Source: Arcuatula senhousia (taxonomy: Eukaryota > Mollusca > Bivalvia > Mytilida > Mytilidae). Taken from it: a stretch of 64,000 nt of DNA. The position numbers and the translations under genes were made by a program. Shown piece by piece: positions 52,484-63,031 of the stretch. Below the pieces are notes generated by a model, which worked only from the letters and a program-made list of their open reading frames with translations, made no database searches and had not been told where the DNA came from. The stretch is taken from positions 43,450,106-43,514,105 of the forward strand of contig OZ020303.1 in the NCBI GenBank assembly GCA_963971305.1, in the 5' to 3' direction. Numbering within the stretch: position 1 is the first letter of the stretch; each line of letters opens with the position of its first letter.

Positions 52484-53303
52484 ACATTTCGTACCTACAT
52501 TTAATTTACCTTCATATCGTGTTTATATTGAACAACTTATTCAATATGCCAGGGCTAATACAAAATTTTCAGATTTTTGTAGTAAACATAGTTCTCGATT
52601 CATAATCGGCTTTTAGACCAATGTTGTAAAAATACGTCGTCTCACGGTCTTTAAAACGTTTTTCTTTCGATATTAGTCACTGGTAGAAATTAGTTCAGAC
52701 AGAATTATTTGTGATTGTTTTGATTGGTGTTTACCTGTTGAACTGAGATGATTACCTCTTTATCCTATTAAGTCTCACAATTTGGTGTGTTTTATATTAC
52801 TACTGGACCCTAAAATCGTAATGGAAGATAGAGGTTTGGTGCAATAATACCTGGTTTAACTCACAAGTTCTTTTGAAATGTCTGTACCAGGTCAGGCATT
52901 GTGGCCTTAAATTTCTATGGTATGGCTGCCTTGTTTTGTGTTTCTTTCTCAAACATTTGAGACTGATCCCCGAAATTCGATAGTTTTGTTATTAATTCTA
53001 ATTGCACCCATCGTCATCCGCATCCTCCTCCAATATAACCCGATGGTGCCACAAGTGGAAACAAAACTCTTATCCGTACCCCCCTTCCCCCAAACCACTG
53101 AATGGATTAAAATGAAATTTGATTCAATATATCTAGTTTTGTAATTATCATTTTACATGTTTTCAAGCATTCAAAATAAATAACATTTATATATAACCTG
53201 TTTAATTGTAAAAAATATGGATACATTCAAATGCAAATAGTTTAAAACCCATTTTTTTTAAATTTCAAAAGAAAATCGAGCATGCGTATACATTATATTA
53301 CTC

Positions 53304-53310
53304 TATATAA
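53304..53310 (+). promoter_or_regulatory. TATA box, candidate promoter of the cGLR gene
   Basis: TATATAA lies 32 bp before the ATG at 53342. Initiation ~30 bp downstream of the box would leave only a few bases of 5' UTR. The ATG has a good context (A at -3, G at +4). Confidence 0.35.
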
Positions 53311-53341
53311 ACACACAGGACAAGTCTAACATATAGGGAGA

Positions 53342-53360
53342 ATGGACGAAGAAGTAATAT
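53342..53360 (+). CDS. Candidate first coding exon of the cGLR gene (19 nt)
   Basis: ATG GAC GAA GAA GTA ATA T, followed by the donor GTAAGC, encodes MDEEVI and ends in phase 1. The Mab-21 exon at 63032 needs exactly one base from the previous exon, and the join gives MDEEVIYVRPKEK. Supporting points are the TATA box and the start context. Against it, a phase match has a one-in-three chance, and the implied intron is ~9.7 kb. Confidence 0.35.
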
Positions 53361-53497
53361 GTAAGCTAAATTCTTACTTTTTTATGTCTGTTTAAATGAT
53401 TGTTAAAATATTGCGAAGACATTTTACTCTGCAAAAGCATAATTTAAATCTAGAAAAAAAGACACCTTTGACTTGATACGATGGAAAGGTAATATAC

Positions 53498-55892
53498 TGT
53501 AACAAGAGGATCGGGTTTTTATGCGGAACCGTCCCCTGGTGTCGAAAGAATAAAAGCTTCGTTCACTGGGATTGAGCTCTGGCATGTGACAACAAAAAGA
53601 CTGATGTTTAGATAATTTTATTCAATTCAAGTACAACTGCCACGTGGCTGTAATTTTCTAAAAGTACTTCCACAAGCCAAAAGTTGAAATTAAAAGAAAA
53701 GTTAACCCGGGTTGTAGCCATGCAGACAATCTACTGTGGTTCAATTCCGCACCAAGCCCTTAAGTTAAACAAAACACATCTTCAAAATCTAAAGTCTCTC
53801 ATAGATAGTATTATAGTCCAAATATTACTGCAATTAATTCAAAGTCTTTGGTTATAAATATCACAATTGAAATCATTCATGAGGTTTACTAGAAAATGTC
53901 TCTTCATATTAAAAAGTTTATAGTTCCATAACAGTAACTGCACATGGTTTACAGGTAACATCAAGGGAGATTACTTCGACTCTCCCGCTACACTCCTCCC
54001 CTCCATATTCAAATTAGAATGTTGTACATTTGAAACCATCGAATCAATCTTCATTCCAACAGTTCACCACTGCCTTTTCTATGCATGATAGCTGTTCATC
54101 ATCTCTTCCAAAACCATTTCCAGATTGCAAAGTAAAGGATTTTGTACCCTTTTCAACTGCAAAATAAATTCTGCTGCTTCACACTGAAAAAATGCTTAAA
54201 AACAACTTTGAATTTAAATGGCAAACGAAAAACATATTCACATTTTTTCAAACTTGTGTGAAATGATTTACAATTATGATCTAACATATCATACTCGTTG
54301 GTATACTAGTAAATACATCTCGTCTAAATTTAATGACTTTAAAAAGCAACATATGCATTGTCAATATACAAAATACATGATCAAATACACAAAAATAATG
54401 AATAATAACAAAAAAGACAATATCACATATCGCGAACACTACCAAAGCAAACCCTTAGTGCTTAAAACTCCACTGTAAAGGCTAGACTTAGATACCCCTA
54501 CTCTCAATTCGGAAGTACTAAATTAAGTCTTCTGACATCTAACTAGACTCTACAAAACATAAACTTCAACATAATAATTATCAACACGATAAATGCAAAA
54601 CATATCAAATATTGCATACATTATTACAATTCAAAAACAAATATTTTACCCCCTAAACATCCGCATACAAATCTAACATTCACATAATTCATTCTCACAG
54701 TTACAAACCGTCTCACCAATCAGAACAATCACTCATCAAACATCAAGTGCAATGTGCTCGTCACAACTGTATAGAAACTTTCTTGAAAAATAAGGCAGCC
54801 AATGAGTTATATCTTCTGATCCAAAAATATTACAAAGTGTGAAATATGTCCAACTTACATTTGAACCCAAGTTCTCTTCGTGTATAAAAGTTCCTTTAAT
54901 ATTCCTCTTTTACAATACAAAAATTCTTATGATTTAAAATACAAGTTTGTAAATGAATCTTAACATCATTTCATATAAAAATTATAACTTTTGTGGCATC
55001 TTCTACGTGTATAATACATCTTTAATTTACATCAAAATTAAGTTATAAATCTTTGAGCTAGATTTACAATTCCAATAAGCAATTGTCATCAGCTTTTCAT
55101 CCTCACAAACCAATAGTTTTAGCATCAATCCCCACAATGGTCATCAAAAATGTAACAGGAGGGTCGGGTTTCTATGCAGTTATAATTTTATTTACTGTCA
55201 CAAATTGTCATAATCACTTATATGTAATTGTATGCTCTATCATAGGGCCCTTAATTGGAATAAAGTCGAAACACCTTCTCGTGTCGAAAGAATAAAGGGT
55301 TCGTTCACTGGGATTGAGCTCTGGCATGTGAGAATGAAAAGGCTGCACCTGAGTTCACTCTCGTTTCGACTTGAGTTCGCGTTGCTGAATGCGGTTTTGT
55401 TGTTATGTGTGTGTGTTTTATGTTGTTATGTGGTTTGTTTTGTTGTGATGATTTTTTGTCTGCCGGTTTTGTCTTTGTCTTTACGGTTTTATGATACTGA
55501 TTACCCCTTTGGTACACCTTTGCTTCTTTCTGATGTTAAGATCTCTTTATTCATTCAAAAATTACAACTGCAACATGGGTGTAATCTTCAAAAAAAAGTA
55601 TTTCCACTAGCCAAAAGTGGAAATTAAAGAAACGTTAACCCCGGGATGTAGCCGTATACACTAGCTACTATGCTTCAATTTCGAACCTAGCTCAATAGTT
55701 ACTAGTAAACAAAAACAGGTTCAAAATTTGAAGTCTCTCATAGATGTTACTGCAAATAATTCAAAGTCTCTGGTTATAAAAAGTCCAAGCACAGTTGAAA
55801 TCATTCATAAGATTTACCAGAAAATGTCTCTTCATATTTAAAAGTTTATAGTTCCATAACAGTAATTCCACATGGTCGACTCTCCCGCTACA
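53498..55892 (-). mobile_element. Non-autonomous LTR retrotransposon (LARD/TRIM-like), ~2.4 kb
   Basis: Two direct repeats begin TGTAACA(A/G)GAGG and end CTCTCCCGCTACA: 53498-53992 and 55151-55892. They are flanked by ATAC on both outer sides (53494-53497 and 55893-55896), a 4-bp target duplication. Read on the minus strand, a polypurine tract GGAGGGGAGGAG (at 53993-54006) abuts the LTR at 53498-53992, so the element is on the minus strand and that LTR is its 3' one. The ~1.16-kb interior has no gag or pol frame. The LTRs differ in length: one has lost ~85 bp and the other carries a 187-bp retroelement tail. I see no clear primer-binding site. Confidence 0.75.
55345..55531 (+). mobile_element. 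Penelope-like 3' tail inserted in the LTR, copy 2
   Basis: Comparison with the other LTR shows a clean insertion between ...AAAAGGCTG and TGATGTTAAG. The insert runs from CACCTGAGTTCACTCTCG to GGTACACCTTTGCTTCTTTC and matches 50975-51150 and 62640-62820. It is a 5'-truncated copy, as expected of target-primed insertion. Confidence 0.7.
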
Positions 55893-56084
55893 ATACATTA
55901 CTCTCATTTACAATGTAGCAAACATGGTATAACATTTACCCGAGCTATTTAGTTATTTTAGATTTAAGACGTCTTCTATAAAAATAGTTGGTATGTAGTA
56001 TTACTTTAAATATTTTTTATATTAAGCACTATGAGCTCATATAATTTATTATAATTCAAATATCATATGTATCGTTGCTACGTA

Positions 56085-56263
56085 ACGGGTGTACTATAGC
56101 AAACAGAAACTGCTTACCCTTTAGGAGTGATTGGGAGTTGATTGTGGTGTAGTCATGCGTGTTTTTGTTTGTTGTATGGTTTGTTTTTGTGACAGTTTTG
56201 TATGTTCCCTTTCGCATTTATGACATTTTATTGCCCCTTTGGTACACCTTTGCTTCTATCATT
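56085..56263 (+). mobile_element. Penelope-like 3' tail, diverged copy 3
   Basis: It begins ACGGGTGTACTATAGCAAAC and ends CCCCTTTGGTACACCTTTGC. It is more diverged than the other tails, and the middle differs. Confidence 0.6.
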
Positions 56264-56690
56264 TTATAGTATGCCTTAACCAACCCATGATTATAACTCT
56301 TGACAAAACTATGACATCCATTGTACAAATTATCACTATTAAAAAAGTTTCTTTGCGAGAGCTAACACTTAAAAAAATGTATCAAATGATTGTTTGTATA
56401 GCAAATATTCTTTTTGTGTTTGAGATATAAAATTCTATTATTTTCAAAGTTGAACAAAAAATGTTTTTCCAGTATAATTTTGAGATTTTATTTATCGTGG
56501 AACAAAAATGTATTACAGTATAAATAAAAATTACCATATAAGTAGCTGGGAAACGCTAGACGTTTTCATTGTTGTTGGCATCATTATGATAATATTCCGT
56601 AAAAACCTGCGACCCCCTTGAACAAACTATGATGAAATCTCTTAAAAAAACGATTTATGATGTCATGACAGGCTATTAGTATACATTATT

Positions 56691-57556
56691 AAGTCACCTG
56701 AACCGAAGGGTCATGTGAGCTCTTGTCATCACTAGGCGTCCGTCGTCCGTTCGTTAACTTTTCTTTTCTGAAATCACTGTCACTGTTTGTACTATAGGAG
56801 AAGTTAGCATTGCAAAAAAGTCCACTTAGATCTACAATCAAAATTACGAGTTACCCTCATAATCTTTTTTCTATCAATTCTAACTAAAATTAAAAATCTT
56901 GTCTTAACCACTGAAGGGATTGCTAGCAAACTTTGTTAACTTGGTCTTAAGCATGTCCCAAGTTATGAAATTCATGCCCGCCGACCAACCAACATGGCCG
57001 CCGTTTCTAAAAACAGAGCAGGGTATCAGGTCATAGTTCTTGCCTTATAGCTAAAAAATATGAGAGATAGAAAAAAATCCGATGCAATCTTCCTTCTTCT
57101 GTATCAAACGCTCTGTAAAACTCTCCATTGAGTCAATTTGTGGGGCCACGCATTAAAGGAGTTATTTCCCCACAATCGCTAAAATTGTCCATTTTTGCAG
57201 ATTTGGGAATTTATATTAATAGCCGTAAAAAAAGTGCTACAGGAAAAGTTGGCATTTCAGAATTGTTGAGCTCATTGAGATTTACTAAAACAATTAGGGT
57301 CAAATTGTCATATCAGCCGTTTAAGAGTTATCTTCCTTTTACTGATTTCCACCAATTTTAACAAATGTTTAAAAAATATTTTCTTTTAAGTTTTGAGCCT
57401 TTTAGTTTATGTAATTGATCATTAGAGTGTTTTCTATATTAACTTGTTTCTTGACTGCTACTGACCAGGTACATGTATACCATGTTGTACACTTCATGCA
57501 ATAGTTCAGAAGATTTAGAGATCATGTGAGCGATTCAGGTTCTTGGGAGCCTCCAG
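56691..57556 (+). repeat. Pearl/HINE-like element, AGCTCACC family, old copy 3
   Basis: The head AAGTCACCTGAACCGAAGGG, the CGTCCGTCGTCCG microsatellite, the ACATGGCCGCCGTTTCTAAA phrase and the tail GTGAGCGATTCAGGTTCTTG are diagnostic. The core is diverged and the monomers are hard to align, so this is the oldest of the four copies. Confidence 0.65.
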
Positions 57557-58396
57557 TTTTTGTTTTTGTATATCAAGCCTATTAATGTTCGGACAAGAGA
57601 CCTACTCATACAGAACAGTTATTAAAAAATACAAAGCAAAGTAACTTAAGTGTCATTACGTTGTTGATAAGGAAGTAAACATATTTAGTAAATTCTTTTG
57701 AAATTGGTAAAAAAGAATTGAAAAAAAATGAATGAAGGTAAAAACCGCGATATATATCTTTGAATAGGAAACACTTATTAGCTCAAATATTTTTTACATT
57801 TTTGAGACACACAACAATGTAATACACTTTTGAACAACATTTTGCGTTTTGAGTTATATAAATGCATTGTTTAAAAACATTTTCAGAAACTGTCATTACC
57901 AAACATGTTCTCTCTATTTTATAATTTCGAACAAACATCTAACAGTTTGTTGTTTCTTTTAACGGGTATTTTTTTTTTAAATTCCGTCCAAGAAACTCCC
58001 AGATTGCTATTAGAATCCCAAAGTTACCCGAGGTATCCAATATATACTAAAAAATTGGTTAATATTGCGTTCAATAGATATCTATGTATTTAATCCGCTT
58101 TGTACGAATAAATAGGTATTATATTAAGATATTTAGAGTTCAACAGCAAACCTTATACGAAACTCAGCTATAAACAAATAAAAAACAAAAAAAAACTTGC
58201 ATTGACAATTTTGGTGGTATCTATGGGAAAACCAGTTACATAAATATATCAATACCAATTGTCATGCTTCCAGCTAGCCCTAAGTTACCGGTTAATGCTT
58301 TGGTCAATATTTAGTGGCATAAGAATGCAAACGTATGGATGCACACATGACCTGTACTATGATTGAAGTTTAAGGATGATCGCTGGTCATTTTTTT

Positions 58397-59532
58397 AGCT
58401 CACCAGGCCAGGTGAGCTATTGCCATCACTTGGCGTCCGTCGTCGTCGTTAACTTTTCTTCAAACTTCTTCTCCTCTGAAACGGCTGCACAGATTCAAAC
58501 CAAATTTGGTTTGGTGGTACTTTAGGGTATCCCCCACAGAACTGATGTGGAGAAAAACATGGCCGCCGTTGCTAAAAATAGACCACGGGGTTCAGACTAC
58601 TGTTTTTGGCTTGTAAATCAAAAAGTATAAGAGATAAATGAAATCTGTTGCCACCCTGCTGCTTCAGCATCAAAAGTTCTACAGAAGTCTCCATTTGGTC
58701 CAAGTTGTCAGATGACCCCTTATAGGGGTTACAGCCCCTTAAGGTGAAAAATAGCGTTTTTTTTTTCATGTTTTTGCCCTATAGTAAGAAAACTATTGCA
58801 GATAGAGAAAAGTGGTTGCTTGCTTAAATGTTCAGCTTATTTAGCTCTACAAAGGTCTCCATATGGTCGAAGTTGTCAGATGACCCCTAATAGGGGTTAC
58901 GGCCCCTTTAAGGCAAAAAATAGTGTTTTTGGCCGATATGATGAAAACTATTGCAGATAGAGAAAAGTTGTTGCTTGCTTAAATGTTCAGCTCATTTAGC
59001 TCTACAAAAGTCTTCTAGGGTCGAAGTTGTCAGATGATCCCTTATAGGGGTTACGGCCCTTTAAAGGCAAAAATAGTGTTCTTGGCCAATAGAATGAAAA
59101 CTATTGCAGATAGAGAAAAGCTGTTGCTTGCTTAAATGTTAAGCTCATTTAGCTCTACAAAAGTCTTCATAGGGCCAAAGTTGTAAAATGACCCTTCATA
59201 GTGGTTACGGCCCCTTAAAGTCAAAAAGTAGTGTTTTTGGCCTATAGGATGAAAACTATTGCAGATAGAGAAAAGTTGTTGCTTGCTTAAATGTTCAGCT
59301 TAATTAGCTCTACAAAAGTCTTCTTAGAGTCGAAGTTGTCGGATGACCCCTTTAAGGGGTTATGGCCCTTTAAAGGTGAAAAATTGTGTTTTTTGCTTTG
59401 GAATGAAAACTATTGCAGATAGAGAAAAGCTTTTTATTGCTTAAACATTCAGCTCATTTAGCTATACAAAAGTCTTCAAAGGGTCGACATCAAGACCAGG
59501 TGAGCGATTCAGGCTCCTGGGAGCCTCTCGTT
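58397..59532 (+). repeat. Pearl/HINE-like element, AGCTCACC family, copy 4
   Basis: The head is AGCTCACCAGGCCAGGTGAGC, followed by a CGTCGTCG run, about five ~155-bp monomers and the tail CCAGGTGAGCGATTCAGGCT with the GGCTCCTGGGAGCC palindrome. Here the head lacks the GGACC-GAA-GGTCC inner stem and instead reads CCAGGCCAGG, a shortened hairpin. Confidence 0.7.
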
Positions 59533-59539
59533 AAGATTT

Positions 59540-60890
59540 CTGTCAGATTTTCGGAATCCTCTGGAGTTTACCATTAAAATAGGGATAATTTTTTTTGCCC
59601 AGACGCCCCCTAATTTCTTTTCATATTAAGGTTTATTGAGTCATTTAGAGCCTATTAATAAAGTTTTATAAATTTCTTGTTACTATTTCATAGGTTTTTA
59701 CACTAAAACAAGCCTATTGCGTAACTTATGAAAGCCAGATAAAGCCTTTTACCGCCATATTTTGAACGATTATTGTCTCTTGAAAACGAATTCAGCAACT
59801 TATCAATTTTTAAGTTTATTTTGTATCTTTACCTATGGTCTATTCATCATTATATAAATTTAGATACCTTGCTGTTTTGAAGCTGACCAGCGAACATCAT
59901 AAAAAGCAGAAATTAGGTTAGCTTCGAGTTTACTTTTGACATTAGGTTAGCTTCGAGTCTTTGACCAAATGCTCCACTGCAGAAATTAGGTTAGCTTCGA
60001 GTTTACTTATGACTACTTTGTATGACTACAAACGCTCGACTGCTTTCAAGCTTAGTTGGAAAACATTCATAGTTCGTTCTCTGACTGATTTAAAAAGCAG
60101 TCGTGTGACCGTCAATTAAGTCACCTTCAAAAGTGGTTTGCTATTAGACTGAATTAAAAAGCTTTAGCACGGCATGTCTTTACATGACAATTTTGTGGTT
60201 TTTTTGTGGGGGATTGAAAGTCCTTTTCAAAACATCTGCACCATACAAGAACATACATGACGTTCAGATTAAATGGTGATAGAAATCTGAGTACCCGTAG
60301 CAAACAACTGACCAAAGGCAGTTAACTGACAAATTAAAGCTTATAACATAAAGTTGAGGAAGTCCAGTTCTTGAAAATAACAAAGTGTGATTTCGAGCGT
60401 TGATACAAGCTAGTGATCAATAAGATGTCATTAAATCCTGATTAAGAGAAGTCTGCTTATTGTGACTGGACTGGGTTTAGCAAATAACGACTTTGTTTTC
60501 TTTGACTTATCAGGAACTTAACATGGATGTTTTCTACAACAGACATGATCGGACATGAAAATTAGACACAAAGTTACTTCATGTTAACCTCCGTAAATGT
60601 AATGTGTGTATTAACCTGTAACAACTTATTTGTCAATTCCTTATGGCCCAATTTCTGTAATAATTATTACATGAGAACGCGGTGTTTCAGAAAAAGATAA
60701 TCCCGACGGCCGGATGGATGATCCGGATCAGATCACCCCTGTTAAAACAAAAGAGCTGGGATGAAATGTTTAATAAAACACAAAAACGTGTCATCTTATG
60801 AATGGATAAAGTTACCCTTTTGTGCTCCCCCTGAATGAAGCGTTGCATCAAAGAGGCTAGGAGGTCCGCTTCATATTTGGATCTTTTTCT
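59540..60890. other. Intervening sequence with a short triplicated motif
   Basis: GAAATTAGGTTAGCTTCGAG occurs at about 59911, 59985 and (partial) 59942 within 100 bp. The rest is unique sequence in this window, with no exon or repeat that I can define. Confidence 0.4.
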
Positions 60891-60930
60891 CGAAATACAA
60901 ATGACAACAAAGTTCCAGACAATAAATTTT

Positions 60931-60980
60931 GCTACGCCTGACGCGCGTTTCGTCTATTCAAGACTCATCAGAGGCGCTCT
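60931..60980 (-). ncRNA. Hammerhead ribozyme, unit 1
   Basis: Minus strand, 5' to 3': stem I GCGCCT, core CTGATGA, stem II GTCT-TGAAT-AGAC, core GAA, stem III ACGCGCGT, then C17 and stem I return AGGCGT. All catalytic-core bases are present. Cleavage is predicted between 60940 and 60939. Stem III is only ~2 bp as a hairpin but is self-complementary, so two copies could pair as a dimeric hammerhead, as known for short-stem-III animal hammerheads. Confidence 0.85.
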
Positions 60981-61288
60981 ACCAAAAATATTGAAAATGC
61001 CAAACACTGTATGAATATGAAGAGCATAGAACAGTATAACCAAAAATACCAAACTGGGAAACCAAATTATTACTAAGATATTCAACCTATGTCTGGGGTA
61101 GGAAGAACCTTAGGGTTTAAACAATTTTGAAATGTAGACGGATAATTTAAAGCTTTGATGTATTCTCCAACTCAAAAGTGTTGGTGCCGGAGCGGGCTAA
61201 CCTCGGGGAATTTAAACTCCACCAGCAGTGCTAACCTTCACGTGTGTTCGAAATACAAATGACAACAAAGTTCCAGACAATAAATTTT

Positions 61289-61338
61289 GCTACGCCTGAC
61301 GCGCGTTTCGTCTATTCAAGACTCATCAGAGGCGCTCT
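61289..61338 (-). ncRNA. Hammerhead ribozyme, unit 2
   Basis: Identical to unit 1, 358 bp downstream. Predicted cleavage between 61298 and 61297. Confidence 0.85.
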
Positions 61339-61646
61339 ACCAAAAATATTGAAAATGCCAAACACTGTATGAATATGAAGAGCATAGAACAGTATAACCA
61401 AAAATACCAAACTGGGAAACCAAATTATTACTAAGATATTCAACCTATGTCTGGGGTAGGAAGAACCTTAGGGTTTAAACAATTTTGAAATTTAGACGGA
61501 TAATTTAAAGCTTTGATGTATTCTCCAACTCAAAAGTGTTGGTGCCGGAGCGGGCTAACCTCGGGGAATTTAAACTCCACCAGCAGTGCTAACCTTCACG
61601 TGTGTTCGAAATACAAATGACAACAAAGTTCCAGACAATAAATTTT

Positions 61647-61696
61647 GCTACGCCTGACGCGCGTTTCGTCTATTCAAGACTCATCAGAGGCGCTCT
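61647..61696 (-). ncRNA. Hammerhead ribozyme, unit 3
   Basis: Identical to unit 1. Predicted cleavage between 61656 and 61655. Confidence 0.85.
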
Positions 61697-62004
61697 ACCA
61701 AAAATATTGAAAATGCCAAACACTGTATGAATATGAAGAGCATAGAACAGTATAACCAAAAATACCAAACTGGGAAACCAAATTATTACTAAGATATTCA
61801 ACCTATGTCTGGGGTAGGAAGAACCTTAGGGTTTAAACAATTTTGAAATTTAGACGGATAATTTAAAGCTTTGATGTATTCTCCAACTCAAAAGTGTTGG
61901 TGCCGGAGCGGGCTAACCTCGGGGAATTTAAACTCCACCAGCAGTGCTAACCTTCACGTGTGTTCGAAATACAAATGACAACAAAGTTCCAGACAATAAA
62001 TTTT

Positions 62005-62054
62005 GCTACGCCTGACGCGCGTTTCGTCTATTCAAGACTCATCAGAGGCGCTCT
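62005..62054 (-). ncRNA. Hammerhead ribozyme, unit 4 (in the partial last unit)
   Basis: Identical to unit 1. Predicted cleavage between 62014 and 62013. It is the first ribozyme met by a minus-strand transcript. Confidence 0.85.
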
Positions 62055-62202
62055 ACCAAAAATATTGAAAATGCCAAACACTGTATGAATATGAAGAGCA
62101 TAGAACAGTATAACCAAAAATACCAAACTGGGAAACCAAATTATTACTAAGATATTCAACCTATGTCTGGGGTAGGAAGAACCTTAGGGTTTAAACAATT
62201 TT

Positions 62203-62535
62203 AAATTGACACACTAGGAATTAAGACTTTGTACTAAGCTCTATGACAAACGTGATGGCTTCAAATTTCCAATAGTCAACTTTCCCTTTCCGTGAAAGGG
62301 CGCTCCAGCATATGAAGTTTACGTATCACAATTGATTCGTTATTCCAGAGAATGTGTGGATCATAACGAATTCCTCGATAAAGCTACACGGCTGACAAGC
62401 AAATTATTAACACAGGGGTATGTTGCTCCTAGGTTGTTGTCATCACTTAAGAAATTTTACGGAAAACATCATGTGCTTGTATACAAATACGGGATTTCTA
62501 TCTCTCAGATGAGCAAAGATGATGGTTTGACATAG
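62203..62535 (+). pseudogene. Penelope-like reverse transcriptase, C-terminal fragment
   Basis: From 62218 the frame reads TKLYDKRDGFKFPIVNFPF, then an in-frame TGA at 62293-62295, then APAYEVYVSQLIRYSREC and LLSSLKKFYGKHHVLVYKYG to TAG at 62533. This is the region after the catalytic palm in the same RT family as 49690-50758. It is 5'-truncated and carries a nonsense codon, so it is dead. The family's 3' tail follows directly. Confidence 0.75.
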
Positions 62536-62820
62536 AGTTTGGTTATGTCATCCTTCCCGGATTTGACCAACACTAAATCGATATTTGGCAACGTGACGGG
62601 TGTGCCATAGCAAGCAGGAACTGTTTACTCTTCCGGAGCACCTGAGTTCACTCTCGTTTTGACTTGAGTTCACGTTGCTGAATGCAGTTTTGTTGTTATG
62701 TGTGTGTTTTTGTTGTTGTTGTATGGTTTGATTCGTTATGATAATTTTTTGTCTACCTATTTTGTCTTTGTCTTTTCGGTTTTAAGATGTTGATTACCCC
62801 TTTGGTACACCTTTCCTACT
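62536..62820 (+). mobile_element. 3' tail of the Penelope-like element, copy 4
   Basis: From ATAGAGTTTGGTTATGTCAT to GATTACCCCTTTGGTACACC. It is the most complete tail and is contiguous with the RT frame. Confidence 0.7.
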
Positions 62821-63031
62821 TAAAATGAAATCACGTAGTGCCGGAACCAGAGGAAGTGCTACATTTTATCCTGCAGAATATGTTTGTCTGCATACTAAAT
62901 GTGTTTGTTAGTTACACAGTTTCTTGATTGGTTCTACAAATATCCAAAATAAGTGGTTTGTGTATAAAACAAACTTTCCATTTTAATAAAAATGCATTGA
63001 TAATAGATTTCTGCTTTTTCGTTCTATTTAG

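Larger units (their letters stand above)
60891..62202 (-). mobile_element. Tandem retrozyme-like array, 358-bp unit x 3.66, hammerhead ribozyme in each unit
   Basis: The unit starting CGAAATACAAATGAC recurs at 60891, 61249, 61607 and 61965, exactly 358 bp apart. The only difference I noticed is GAAATGTAGAC against GAAATTTAGAC. The minus strand of each unit holds a complete type I hammerhead. The unit is non-coding. Tandem units of a few hundred bases, each with a short-stem-III hammerhead, are the hallmark of retrozymes: non-autonomous retroelements that spread through self-cleaved circular RNAs. A minus-strand transcript would yield 358-nt monomers. The last partial unit ends at 62202, where a Penelope-like RT fragment starts. 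The near-identity means the array is very young or homogenised. Confidence 0.85.

Noticed and set aside
53498..53992. Solo LTR
   Set aside because: A second copy at 55151 in the same orientation, a shared ATAC duplication and a polypurine tract between them support one two-LTR element instead.
62203..62535. Frameshift between the two RT segments
   Set aside because: Counting shows both segments are in the same frame (62218 and 62302 differ by 84 bases). The break is an in-frame TGA.
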